A stretch of DNA of 42,844 nucleotides from Ignavibacteriota bacterium (GTDB taxonomy: Bacteria > Bacteroidota > Ignavibacteria > UBA10030), in NCBI GenBank assembly GCA_003142475.1, contig PLMK01000039.1, positions 6,351 to 49,194 of the forward strand. Reading direction: 5' to 3'. This document shows positions 24,164 through 32,627 of this stretch, piece after piece. The notes beneath the pieces are model-generated. The model saw only the letters and a program-made list of their open reading frames with translations, was not told the origin of the DNA and did no database searches. Within the stretch, counting starts at the first letter, position 1. Every line of letters begins with the position of its first letter. The position numbers were made by a program, and so were the translations under genes.

Positions 24164-26371
24164 TCATCTAAGCAAAACAAGTTTCTTTGTTTCAGTAAAT
24201 GAGCCGACCTGCAAACGATAAAAGTAAATTCCGCTCGACATATTTACTGCATTCCATTGTTTCGAGTAACTTCCTGCCGACATTTCTTCAGAGACAATGG
24301 TTGCCACATCTCTTCCTATCAAATCAAATACTTTCAGCGATACAAACGATTTAGATGGAAGACTAAATGAAATAGTTGTTGATGGATTAAAAGGATTCGG
24401 ATAATTTTGCGACAGTGCATATCCTTTTGGAATCTCAGCATTTTCTTTTACATCTGTTAGAACTCCATACCCAATTAGTGTGATTGTATCGGGTGAAGAA
24501 GGCGCATTGCTGACAACAATTATTTTACCATTCATACCTCCAACCGGTATTGAACTAATATGGATATAAGCATTTGTAGATGCGCCAGGACTAATGATTG
24601 ACGTAGATATACTTGGTAATGGGCAGATTGACTCAAAAATGCCGTTCCAAGTTCCAGCAAAGAGATTCGTACCTGAAACAGCAAGAGACCAGACATGTTC
24701 GGTATTGACTGCAGTCCAGCTTGAGCCATTGTTTGTGGAAAGAAAAACGCCGCCCCAAGTCCCAGCAAAGAGATTCACACCTGTGACGGCAAAAGCATAG
24801 ACAAAAAGGGCATTGTCCGTTAAGCCAGCATTAATTGTACTCCAGCTTGTGCCATTGTTTGTGGAAAAAAAAACGCCGCCCCAAGTACCGACAAAGAGAT
24901 TCGTACCGGAGACTTCAAGAGCACGGACAGTACTATCCGTCAAGCCTGTATTGACCACAGTCCAGCTTGTGCCATTGTTTGTGGAAAGGAAAACGCCAGC
25001 ATCACCTCCGGCAAAGAGATTCGTGCCGGATACGGCAAGAGCACGGACCGAAGAGTATGTCAAGCCGGTATTGACTTGATTCCAGCTTGTGCCATTATCG
25101 GTGGAAAGAAAGACGCCTCCCTGTGTCCCGGCAAAGAGATTCGTACCGGAGACGGTAAGAGCACCGACATAAGTGTTCGTCAAGCCAGTATTAACTGTGC
25201 TCCAGCTTATGCCGTTATTGGTGGAAAGAAACACTCCACCGCCATCAGTCCCGGCAAAGAGATTTGTGCCGTAGACAGTAAGAGCACGGATATCAATGTT
25301 CGTCAAGCCGGTATTGACTGCTGTCCAGTTTGTGGGTCGATTTGAGAGACTAGATATTATCAAATCATTGGTACCTGTGTTGGTAATTGATACAACTGCG
25401 TCTTGAATTGTCCCTGCATTAACTGTCCCTAAGTTAATGTTTGAAAAGGAAATCCTTGCTTTGTTAGTATCAGTGCCGGTTGTATATCTATATGTCCCAG
25501 AATAATTACTTGTTCCAGCACCGTTTGTCGAACTAACACGCCAGAAATATTGCGTATTGGAATTAAACAACGGCCTCGGACGATATAATGTATCTGTAAA
25601 TGAACTATCTTTGAGAAGAGTAGTGAAAATTGGGCTCATGCTTACCTGAAGATTGTATGATGTTGCATTCTGTACATTCGACCAACGCAATACTGCGTTC
25701 ACTGGAATATTTGTTGAAGCATTGAGTGGAAATAATAGATTGGGAACAACTGGAACGAATGGTATGGTTAGAAAATTTCTTGGACTGGAATACGCTGTAG
25801 TATCTCCATTAATATATGCCCTCACTCTCCAATAATATGTTGTAGACCGATTTAACGAATCTAAAATGACAGTGGTTGAAGTTATATCAATGCTCTGCGC
25901 AATTATCTCAAAGTCTGATTGCAGTGATAGCTGCAATGTATATTTTGCCGATGACAACTCACTAGCCCAACTAAGAGTGGGCTTCAAATTTATATCAATA
26001 GCTCCAGTAGCTGGATTTGAAAGAGATGGTATATTCAACTTAGTGGTAAACATCGAATTAGCCCAACTCGATGCACCATCAGTATTTTCTGCTCTCACTC
26101 TCCAATAATATTTAGTGGACATTTGGAGAATCGATGTTGAATAAGTTGTATCTGAAATTGATTGGTTAACCACTGTCGACCCAAAGAGGTTATCTGTAGA
26201 TATTTGTATTGTATAGGCAAGAGCCAGTGGAGATTTACTCCAGAAAAAATTTACTGGACTTGTTACAGCCGTTGACCCATCTTGAGGCAAAACAATTGTG
26301 ACAGGTGAAGGTTGTGCATTCAAAATGGATCCGGTAAGCAAAAATAATACAAATAGTAGATATTTATACAT
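24164..26371 (-). CDS. Secreted T9SS-type multidomain protein with beta-propeller repeats
   Basis: The start is ATG at 26371, giving signal peptide MYKYLLFVLFLLTGSILNAQ; a longer frame to 26545 would bury it. The 735 residues hold three Fn3-like domains (about 22-112, 113-205, 206-300), each with a YxWRV strand. Next comes the first half of an ASH/HYDIN-like domain (307-343). Six repeats of about 40 residues (349-580) follow, with core SGTNLFAGTxGGVFLSTNNGTSW. The apparent second half of the ASH-like domain is 586-637 (ISPGAST...SSPDTITLIGYG). A T9SS type-A sorting domain (about 652-735) ends GIYFYRLQVGSFTETKKLVLLR. It is probably exported across the outer membrane and attached or released; the ligand is unknown. 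Confidence 0.85.
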   Translation of the reverse strand: MYKYLLFVLFLLTGSILNAQPSPVTIVLPQDGSTAVTSPVNFFWSKSPLALAYTIQISTDNLFGSTVVNQSISDTTYSTSILQMSTKYYWRVRAENTDGASSWANSMFTTKLNIPSLSNPATGAIDINLKPTLSWASELSSAKYTLQLSLQSDFEIIAQSIDITSTTVILDSLNRSTTYYWRVRAYINGDTTAYSSPRNFLTIPFVPVVPNLLFPLNASTNIPVNAVLRWSNVQNATSYNLQVSMSPIFTTLLKDSSFTDTLYRPRPLFNSNTQYFWRVSSTNGAGTSNYSGTYRYTTGTDTNKARISFSNINLGTVNAGTIQDAVVSITNTGTNDLIISSLSNRPTNWTAVNTGLTNIDIRALTVYGTNLFAGTDGGGVFLSTNNGISWSTVNTGLTNTYVGALTVSGTNLFAGTQGGVFLSTDNGTSWNQVNTGLTYSSVRALAVSGTNLFAGGDAGVFLSTNNGTSWTVVNTGLTDSTVRALEVSGTNLFVGTWGGVFFSTNNGTSWSTINAGLTDNALFVYAFAVTGVNLFAGTWGGVFLSTNNGSSWTAVNTEHVWSLAVSGTNLFAGTWNGIFESICPLPSISTSIISPGASTNAYIHISSIPVGGMNGKIIVVSNAPSSPDTITLIGYGVLTDVKENAEIPKGYALSQNYPNPFNPSTTISFSLPSKSFVSLKVFDLIGRDVATIVSEEMSAGSYSKQWNAVNMSSGIYFYRLQVGSFTETKKLVLLR
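24632..25327 (-). repeat. Six tandem beta-propeller-type repeats, conserved at DNA level
   Basis: Units of 120-126 bases, with a shorter sixth, repeat in frame. The landmark caaagagatt (plus strand) recurs at 24658, 24766, 24892, 25012, 25132 and 25255. Each unit encodes NTGLT...LxVSGTNLFAGT.GGVFLSTNNGTSW, one four-stranded blade of BNR/sortilin-like type. High nucleotide identity suggests recent internal duplication. Confidence 0.85.
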
Positions 26372-26423
26372 AGCTTTCTGCCTTCGTATCTTGAAATTGT
26401 CTTCTCGAAATGTTCCCCAATAT

Positions 26424-26466
26424 AAAGAAAGAGCCCTGGTAAGCACTTCTTTAACTACCAGAACCC
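26424..26466 (-). terminator. Probable terminator after nnr
   Basis: On the minus strand GGGTTCTGGTA pairs along all 11 bases with TACCAGGGCTC, using three G-U pairs, around a 14-base loop and followed by TTTCTTT. It lies in the 196-base gap between nnr and the T9SS protein. Confidence 0.5.
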
Positions 26467-26529
26467 TACACTTTATTTCTTTGAATTTCAAGCAGCATAA
26501 AAAGCGGCAACCATCGCTGTGCTTCTGTA

Positions 26530-26553
26530 GAAAAGGCATAGCCAAACCTTTTC
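26530..26553 (-). other. Hairpin just after the nnr stop
   Basis: GAAAAGG and CCTTTTC form a 7-bp stem with a 10-base loop, 15 bases after the nnr stop. No U-tract follows, so it is at most a weak terminator. Confidence 0.3.
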
Positions 26554-26567
26554 ATCCACACCCCCGC

Positions 26568-28121
26568 TTAAATCAATTGCATCGCGGCAGGTAAATATTC
26601 AATAAGATCATTTGCCAGGAGGCCTCGCTCTCCTAATTTCTTTGCAGCAAGGTCTCCCGATAATCCGTGGAGATACACACCTGCATAAGCGGCTTCCACA
26701 TCCGACATTCCTTGCGCCCACAAGCCGGCAATAATTCCGGAGAGCACGTCACCCGAACCTGCAGTTGCCATACCGGGATTTCCTGTCGAGTTGAGGTAAC
26801 AATTCCCTTCCTTTGATGCAGTAACAGTTGGAACACCTTTAAGCACGACCGTTGCGCCAATTTGCTTTGCTAAAACACGCGCCGCCTCTATACGATGATG
26901 TTCAACTTCGACCGATGGCAATCCTGTAAGACGCGAGAATTCTCCAACATGCGGCGTCAGAATAAATTGCGCTCGTGTTGAACGAAGCTTAGAAATCCCA
27001 TGCGCAGCGATCGCATTTAATCCATCGGCATCAACCAGCACTTTTCCGCGATACTCAAGCAGGAGTTTGAGAATTAATTGCTGTGTTTCAAGATTTTGAG
27101 ATAATCCGGGACCGAGCATCAACACATCCGCCCAGGAGAGTTTTGCGCGAATTCCATTAAGCGCGTCAAGACTTAATGTTCCATCACCCGTTGCCGGAAG
27201 TGGAAACGTCATCACTTCCGTCAGCTTGCGTGCAAGTATTGGGTAGACCGGCTCTGGTATTCCGAGCACAACTGCACCGGCACCCGCCCGCATTGCGGAA
27301 GTACTGCATAAGGCTGCCGCTCCGGTCAATCCTTTTGAACCCGCAAGCACCAGCACTTTACCGACACTGTACTTATGCGCGTGCATCGATCTCTTCGGAA
27401 TAATCCGGCGCACATCTACTTGTTCAACAAGAAAAGTGCGCATTCGTTTATCTTCTGTGATCGAGTATGGAATTCCGATATCTATACAATATACAGAACC
27501 AACCAACTCACGTCCTTGATTACAGAGCAATCCGGATTTGATAGACCCGAATGTCACCGTTATTTTGGCTCGCACTCCGTAATTCTCAACTACTCCGGTT
27601 GTTCCGTTTACACCGGAAGGAATATCCACAGCAACAATCTGCGATCCTTGATTATTCATCCAATCAATAACGTCCGCAAATGGTTTGCGGACAGAGCCAG
27701 CAAAACCGGTACCAAACATTGCGTCCACAATAATATCTGGTTTTGAAAGAGACATGAGAAGTTTTTTTGAATATCGATAAAGCTTAATTTGACGAGATGA
27801 TTTCTTAGCAAACTTTTGCAGGATTACAAAATTCTTCTTTGCATCTCCCTTCAATTCAGACGATGATGCCATCAACAGTACATTTATCATTGCGCATGAA
27901 TTTGAAAGCAGTCGTGCAATAACAAATCCATCCCCGCCATTATTTCCTTTTCCGCAAACAACAAGAATTTTTTTGGATTGAAGTGTGGGATATTGGTCCT
28001 TGATAACTTCAACAACGCCGCGCCCTGCATTCTCCATCAATAGCATTCCAGGAACGCCATATGTATTGACGGTGGTTTCATCGCACCATCGCATTTCTTC
28101 AGCTGAAACTACACGCTGCAT
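26568..28121 (-). CDS. nnr: Bifunctional NAD(P)HX epimerase / ADP-dependent NAD(P)HX dehydratase
   Basis: The enzyme repairs hydrated NADH and NADPH. Residues 1-215 form the YjeF_N epimerase domain (MLLMENAGRGVVE, VVCGKGNNGGDGFVIARLL). Residues about 230-517 form the ribokinase-like dehydratase, with VLVLAGSKGLTGAAALCS, FILTPHVGEFSRL and the catalytic GNPGMATAGSGDVLSGIIAGLWAQG. The 517-residue fusion is the usual bacterial form. It lies 21 bases after nuoN, so it may be the last gene of the nuo transcript, which fits a role in NADH quality control. Confidence 0.96.
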   Translation of the reverse strand: MQRVVSAEEMRWCDETTVNTYGVPGMLLMENAGRGVVEVIKDQYPTLQSKKILVVCGKGNNGGDGFVIARLLSNSCAMINVLLMASSSELKGDAKKNFVILQKFAKKSSRQIKLYRYSKKLLMSLSKPDIIVDAMFGTGFAGSVRKPFADVIDWMNNQGSQIVAVDIPSGVNGTTGVVENYGVRAKITVTFGSIKSGLLCNQGRELVGSVYCIDIGIPYSITEDKRMRTFLVEQVDVRRIIPKRSMHAHKYSVGKVLVLAGSKGLTGAAALCSTSAMRAGAGAVVLGIPEPVYPILARKLTEVMTFPLPATGDGTLSLDALNGIRAKLSWADVLMLGPGLSQNLETQQLILKLLLEYRGKVLVDADGLNAIAAHGISKLRSTRAQFILTPHVGEFSRLTGLPSVEVEHHRIEAARVLAKQIGATVVLKGVPTVTASKEGNCYLNSTGNPGMATAGSGDVLSGIIAGLWAQGMSDVEAAYAGVYLHGLSGDLAAKKLGERGLLANDLIEYLPAAMQLI

Positions 28122-28142
28122 AAGAAAACTCCGTCTCGTGAA

Positions 28143-29567
28143 TTAAAAGAAACGTTGAGCAACTTGAATGATGAACGAAGGAAACAGTCCAAGCACGAGC
28201 ACAGCAACTGCACATACCACCACTACCGCCAATGCCGTCCGCGATGGTTTGGATACAACATCAGCATGCCCTTCCCGGAAATACATCAATACCACAACAC
28301 GTAAATAATAATATGCAGACACAAGACTCGCAAGTACGCCGATAATCGCCAGCCATGTCATTTGTGATTTGATTGCGGCAAAGAAGACATAATACTTGCC
28401 GAAGAATCCAGCGAACGGCGGAACTCCAGCCAACGCAAACATAAAAACAGCCATAAGGAAAGCCAAGAACGGCTGCTGCCGGCTTAATCCTATGTAATCA
28501 TCGAGCAAAAGATTTTTATCATCTTTTCGTTCCACAAAACTGACGATGGCGAAAGCACCAAAATTCATCAATGTATAAGCAACAAGATAAAACATCACAC
28601 CCACTTGTCCATCGAGCGTACCGGCGGCGATACCAGAGAGCATATATCCGGCATGCGCGATGCTTGAATATGCCAGCATGCGTTTGATGTTAGTTTGTGC
28701 AATCGCGACAATGTTGCCAAGAATCATTGATGCCGCTGCAAGAAGAGCGATGAGTTCATTTACTCGTCCGCCAAGAAAATCAAATGTGCGGATGAACACG
28801 GTGATGAACGCTGCAAATGCCGCTGCCTTCACTCCTGTCGACATAAAAGCCGTCACTGTTGTCGGAGCGCCTTCGTATACATCCGGCACCCACATGTGGA
28901 ACGGTACTGCCCCCACTTTAAACGCTAACCCAATTATGAGCAGACCGGCACCGATGACAAACAAAGGATTATTCGATACAACAGCGAACAAGTTTTGAAT
29001 CATGAGAAGATTTGTTGTACCAACCGCGCCGTAGATAAGAGCAATGCCATAGAGGAGAAATCCGGTTGAGAACGCACCGAGTAGGAAGTACTTCAACGCT
29101 GCCTCATTTGCACGTTCCTTGGTACGAATGAATCCTGCCAGTACATATAAACATACCGACATTAATTCGATTCCGAGAAAAAGAATGATGAGATCATTTG
29201 CAGAAGCAATCAACATCATACCGACTGTGGTAAAAAGCAGGAGGATGTAGAATTCTCCACGATGATACTTCTGCTGTTCAAAATAATCGCGCGAAAGGAT
29301 GACTGTCATAATTGCAACAACGCAAAATAACGTACCGAAGAAATTTGCATAACCGCCGTGGCGAACCATCTCGCCAAAACTTTGTCCTTCACCAGCGAGA
29401 TTTGAAACAGCGAATAGTGCCGCTATCACCAATCCAGCTAAGCTGACGTACGAAGTTATAATCGGTTTGGTTCGGTGTGTAGCTTCCACGATCATAACCA
29501 CAAGTGCCGTCACCGTCACGATCATCATAGGTGCGTTGGAAAGGATATCACTTAAATAAATGTTCAT
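28143..29567 (-). CDS. nuoN: NADH-quinone oxidoreductase subunit N
   Basis: NuoN is one of three antiporter-like proton-pumping subunits in the complex I membrane arm. The 474 residues form about 14 membrane helices. Signatures are the Glu in helix 5 (IILFLGIELMSVCLYVLAGF), FKVGAVPFHMWVPDVYEGAPTTVTAFMSTGVKAAAF with the broken helix 7/8 and its lysines, and ANIKRMLAYSSIAHAGYML-type motifs (NIKRMLAYSSIAHAGY). It is separated from nuoM by an antiporter gene. Confidence 0.96.
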   Translation of the reverse strand: MNIYLSDILSNAPMMIVTVTALVVMIVEATHRTKPIITSYVSLAGLVIAALFAVSNLAGEGQSFGEMVRHGGYANFFGTLFCVVAIMTVILSRDYFEQQKYHRGEFYILLLFTTVGMMLIASANDLIILFLGIELMSVCLYVLAGFIRTKERANEAALKYFLLGAFSTGFLLYGIALIYGAVGTTNLLMIQNLFAVVSNNPLFVIGAGLLIIGLAFKVGAVPFHMWVPDVYEGAPTTVTAFMSTGVKAAAFAAFITVFIRTFDFLGGRVNELIALLAAASMILGNIVAIAQTNIKRMLAYSSIAHAGYMLSGIAAGTLDGQVGVMFYLVAYTLMNFGAFAIVSFVERKDDKNLLLDDYIGLSRQQPFLAFLMAVFMFALAGVPPFAGFFGKYYVFFAAIKSQMTWLAIIGVLASLVSAYYYLRVVVLMYFREGHADVVSKPSRTALAVVVVCAVAVLVLGLFPSFIIQVAQRFF

Positions 29568-29589
29568 ATCATAATTTCACAGAAAACAA

Positions 29590-31032
29590 TTACACGCGGA
29601 AAAAGAGATACCAGATACATGCAAATATTGGAATTAGAATTGGCAATGAATATTTTATAATATAACCAAAGAAACTTGGGCACTGAACTCCAGATTGTTC
29701 AGCTATTGACTTCACCATAAAATTCGGCCCATTGCCAATATATGTGATTGCGCCAAAGAACACTGCACCTATTGAAATTGCCTGCACATAGCGCCACGTT
29801 TGCGATGTAATCACCTTGGCTCCAGCTTGCAGCGGATTCGGTAAACCAGCCGCAGATGGAGTTGTCAGACCAAGCACTAGGTTCATATGCTGCACATTGT
29901 CCACATTCGCTCCGTGTAATCCGAACGCTGCTGTTAGAAAATTCAAATATGTAGGTGCATTGTCGAGTACACTTGACAATATTCCTGATCCCCAAAAATA
30001 TTGTCCCGGCGTTACAATGCCAATGCTTGCCGCATTCAATTCCAACCAGTCAAGCGCCGGAATCATCGTTGAAAAAATTCCAGCAAACAATATTGCTACT
30101 TCTTTTAGCGGTACAAAGTTAAAATTATTCTTCTCGTGAATTTCTTTCTTTGTTGTCAGGAACGAAGCAAGTGCCGCGCTCCACATAATAACTTCACGCA
30201 GCATCAATGGTGCAGGTGATTCTATGAACACCGCCGCAATAATAATGAGAAGAAATACGATGTTATGCAGTCCAGATACTTCCGGCTCGTCTATCTCAGC
30301 AGCAGCTGCTTTCTTTACCTTGATCGATTCCTTCCGAAAGTTATACACATCCATCACATAAAAGACAATCAGGATCATTCCGACCGTCATAATCCAAATG
30401 GTGGAGACACGAGTGATTATCCAGAAAAAAGGAACACCTTTTAGAAATCCAAGAAACAATGGCGGGTCGCCAATCGGCGTTAAAGCACCGCCAATGTTGC
30501 TTACGAGAAAAATAAAAAAAACAACATGATAACCCTTGATGCGGTACTTATTAATCCGTAAAAAAGGACGAATCAACAACATCGACGCACCGGTTGTGCC
30601 AAGAATATTTGCAATGACTGCGCCGGTGGCGAGCAATGCGACGTTTCCTTTCGGTGTTGATTTTCCGCGTAATCGTACATGGATTCCGCCAGATACAACG
30701 AACAACGATCCGATGAGCGATATGAAACTTATATATTCATACGATGTCAGAAAAAGCCGCGGAGTGTTGTGGAGCGAAAATGTGTAATAGAAAACGACAA
30801 CGAATCCCAGAGTGAACGCAACATGTGGATAATTTTTTTCCCACCATTGCCTGTCGATAAACGGCATAACAGCAATTGATAGGAGCAATAAAAGGAACGG
30901 TGCTATAAACCACGCGTTCACAGGTATCACTTCTACAGCTGTTAGATAATTCCCGAAAAAATTATACAACGCCATCACACCAACAGCGATAATGGCAAAT
31001 TTCCAGACAAGATTTTTAGTTTGTGATTTCAA
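29590..31032 (-). CDS. NhaD/CitMHS-type sodium:proton antiporter or carboxylate transporter
   Basis: A 480-residue polytopic protein (about 11-12 helices) of the ion transporter (IT) superfamily. The two inverted-repeat hairpin motifs are visible: SNIGGALTPIGDPPLFLGFLKG and GSGILSSVLDNAPTYLNFL. These fit the NhaD/CitMHS_2 branch often annotated as sodium:proton antiporter; citrate or another anion cannot be excluded. The TTG start (31032) directly follows the nuoM TAA with no spacing, so translation is probably coupled to nuoM. It is not a standard complex I gene. Confidence 0.8.
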   Translation of the reverse strand: MKSQTKNLVWKFAIIAVGVMALYNFFGNYLTAVEVIPVNAWFIAPFLLLLLSIAVMPFIDRQWWEKNYPHVAFTLGFVVVFYYTFSLHNTPRLFLTSYEYISFISLIGSLFVVSGGIHVRLRGKSTPKGNVALLATGAVIANILGTTGASMLLIRPFLRINKYRIKGYHVVFFIFLVSNIGGALTPIGDPPLFLGFLKGVPFFWIITRVSTIWIMTVGMILIVFYVMDVYNFRKESIKVKKAAAAEIDEPEVSGLHNIVFLLIIIAAVFIESPAPLMLREVIMWSAALASFLTTKKEIHEKNNFNFVPLKEVAILFAGIFSTMIPALDWLELNAASIGIVTPGQYFWGSGILSSVLDNAPTYLNFLTAAFGLHGANVDNVQHMNLVLGLTTPSAAGLPNPLQAGAKVITSQTWRYVQAISIGAVFFGAITYIGNGPNFMVKSIAEQSGVQCPSFFGYIIKYSLPILIPIFACIWYLFFRV

Positions 31033-32607
31033 TTATTTTTTTCCGGATTGTAATTGTACATAACCAAGGAATCGTACCTGCGATCCATGCTTCACGCTTT
31101 CCATCTGCTCGACGGTGTGTTTTACTAATTTAGCTGATTTACTAAGAAATGGTTTAGGATAAATACCAATCCACACGATAAAAAGCACAATCGGAACGAG
31201 CACGGCAATTTCTCGTTTTGTCAAATCGGTAAGATGATGTCCGCCATAAAGACCATCTTGGTGTGCAGGTCCAAACATCACTCGTTGATACATCCACAAC
31301 ATATATACAGCCGAAAATATAATACCAAGTCCAGCGATTCCGGTAAATACTCGATTATCTATCAAAGTTGATTTGAACGATCCTATCATAATCAAGAATT
31401 CACCAATGAAGCCATTCAATCCGGGTAAGCCAATAGACGAAAAGGAAATAATCATGAAAAAGGTTGCGAAGATCGGCATCAGCTTCGCTACCCCGCCATA
31501 ATCTACAATTAATCGTGTGTGTGTTCGATCGTACAGCATGCCGACAAGCAAGAAGAGTGCACCTGTCGAAAGCCCGTGGTTAACCATTTGAATGATTGCG
31601 CCTTGCAATCCTTCTTCGGTCATCGAAAATATTCCGAGCATCACAAATCCCAGGTGTGAGACAGACGAATACGCAACAAGTTTCTTGATATCGGTTTGCA
31701 CCATTGCTACTAAAGCGCCATATACGATTCCGATGACAGCGAGTGTGCACATAAGTGGTATGGCACGCAGCGATGCATCGGCAAAGAGCGGTAAGTTGAA
31801 ACGGATAAAACCGTACGTACCCATCTTCAATAATACACCGGCAAGAATAACACTGCCAGCCGTCGGTGCTTCGACGTGAGCGTCGGGTAGCCACGTATGC
31901 AGCGGCCACAGCGGCACTTTGATGGCAAAACTCAAGCCGAACGCCGCGAACATCCACATTTGCATGTTAACCGGGAGCATCGGTGCAACATGATAGAGAT
32001 CAAGCAAATCAGTCGTGAATAGCCCACCGGGAACAGTCGAAGCAAAATACCCAAGAGAAATAATCGCAACAAGCATCAACACACTACCAAACAATGTATA
32101 GAGAAAGAATTTTACAGCCGCGTAAATGCGGTTTTGTCCGCCCCAAATTCCGATAATAAAGTACATCGGTATAAGCATTGCTTCCCAAAAAATATAGAAG
32201 AGGAACAAATCGAGCGATGCAAAAACTCCGATCATCCCAACTTCCAGCAATAGCACCATCGCTGTATAATTCTTAATCTGCTGCTGAATAGAATTCCACG
32301 TACCCAAGAGTGCCAGCGGTGTCAGAAATGTTGTCAGGAGAATCAGCAAGAGCGACATCCCATCAATGCCAACATGATAGCCGATATTCAAACTGCTTAT
32401 CCAGATATTTTTTTGTTGGAATTGAAATCCAAAAATGGCTGCATCAAATCCGAAATAAAGAACGAGCGAAACAAGGAAGGTCAATGCCGTCCCTACAAAT
32501 CCAATCAGTTTGATGATTCGTTCGTTTTCTTTCGGAAGAAAGAGGACGACGATAGCAAAGATCAGCGGAAGAAATATTACTGCCGTCAAGATGAATTCAG
32601 AAATCAT
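31033..32607 (-). CDS. nuoM: NADH-quinone oxidoreductase subunit M
   Basis: NuoM is the middle antiporter-like subunit. With the ATG at 32607 it has 524 residues beginning MISEFILTAVIFLPLIFAIV, preceded by a GGGA SD; a GTG at 32646 would overlap nuoL. Signatures are FYIFWEAMLIPMYFIIGIWGG (helix-5 Glu), FAIKVPLWPLHTWLPDAHVEAPTAGSVILAGVLLKMG and DIKKLVAYSSVSHLGFVMLG. About 14 helices are predicted. It follows nuoL by 20 bases. Confidence 0.96.
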   Translation of the reverse strand: MISEFILTAVIFLPLIFAIVVLFLPKENERIIKLIGFVGTALTFLVSLVLYFGFDAAIFGFQFQQKNIWISSLNIGYHVGIDGMSLLLILLTTFLTPLALLGTWNSIQQQIKNYTAMVLLLEVGMIGVFASLDLFLFYIFWEAMLIPMYFIIGIWGGQNRIYAAVKFFLYTLFGSVLMLVAIISLGYFASTVPGGLFTTDLLDLYHVAPMLPVNMQMWMFAAFGLSFAIKVPLWPLHTWLPDAHVEAPTAGSVILAGVLLKMGTYGFIRFNLPLFADASLRAIPLMCTLAVIGIVYGALVAMVQTDIKKLVAYSSVSHLGFVMLGIFSMTEEGLQGAIIQMVNHGLSTGALFLLVGMLYDRTHTRLIVDYGGVAKLMPIFATFFMIISFSSIGLPGLNGFIGEFLIMIGSFKSTLIDNRVFTGIAGLGIIFSAVYMLWMYQRVMFGPAHQDGLYGGHHLTDLTKREIAVLVPIVLFIVWIGIYPKPFLSKSAKLVKHTVEQMESVKHGSQVRFLGYVQLQSGKK

Positions 32608-32627
32608 CACATCAATCCCATTTTTCG

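Noticed and set aside
24594-25345. Plus-strand open frames across the propeller repeats
   Set aside because: They mirror the repeat periodicity of the minus-strand gene, have no SD and encode low-complexity repeats. They are antisense shadows.
26372-26545. Extended N-terminus of the T9SS protein
   Set aside because: The extra 58 residues would precede a clear signal peptide and overlap the terminator hairpin at 26424-26466. ATG at 26371 fits better.
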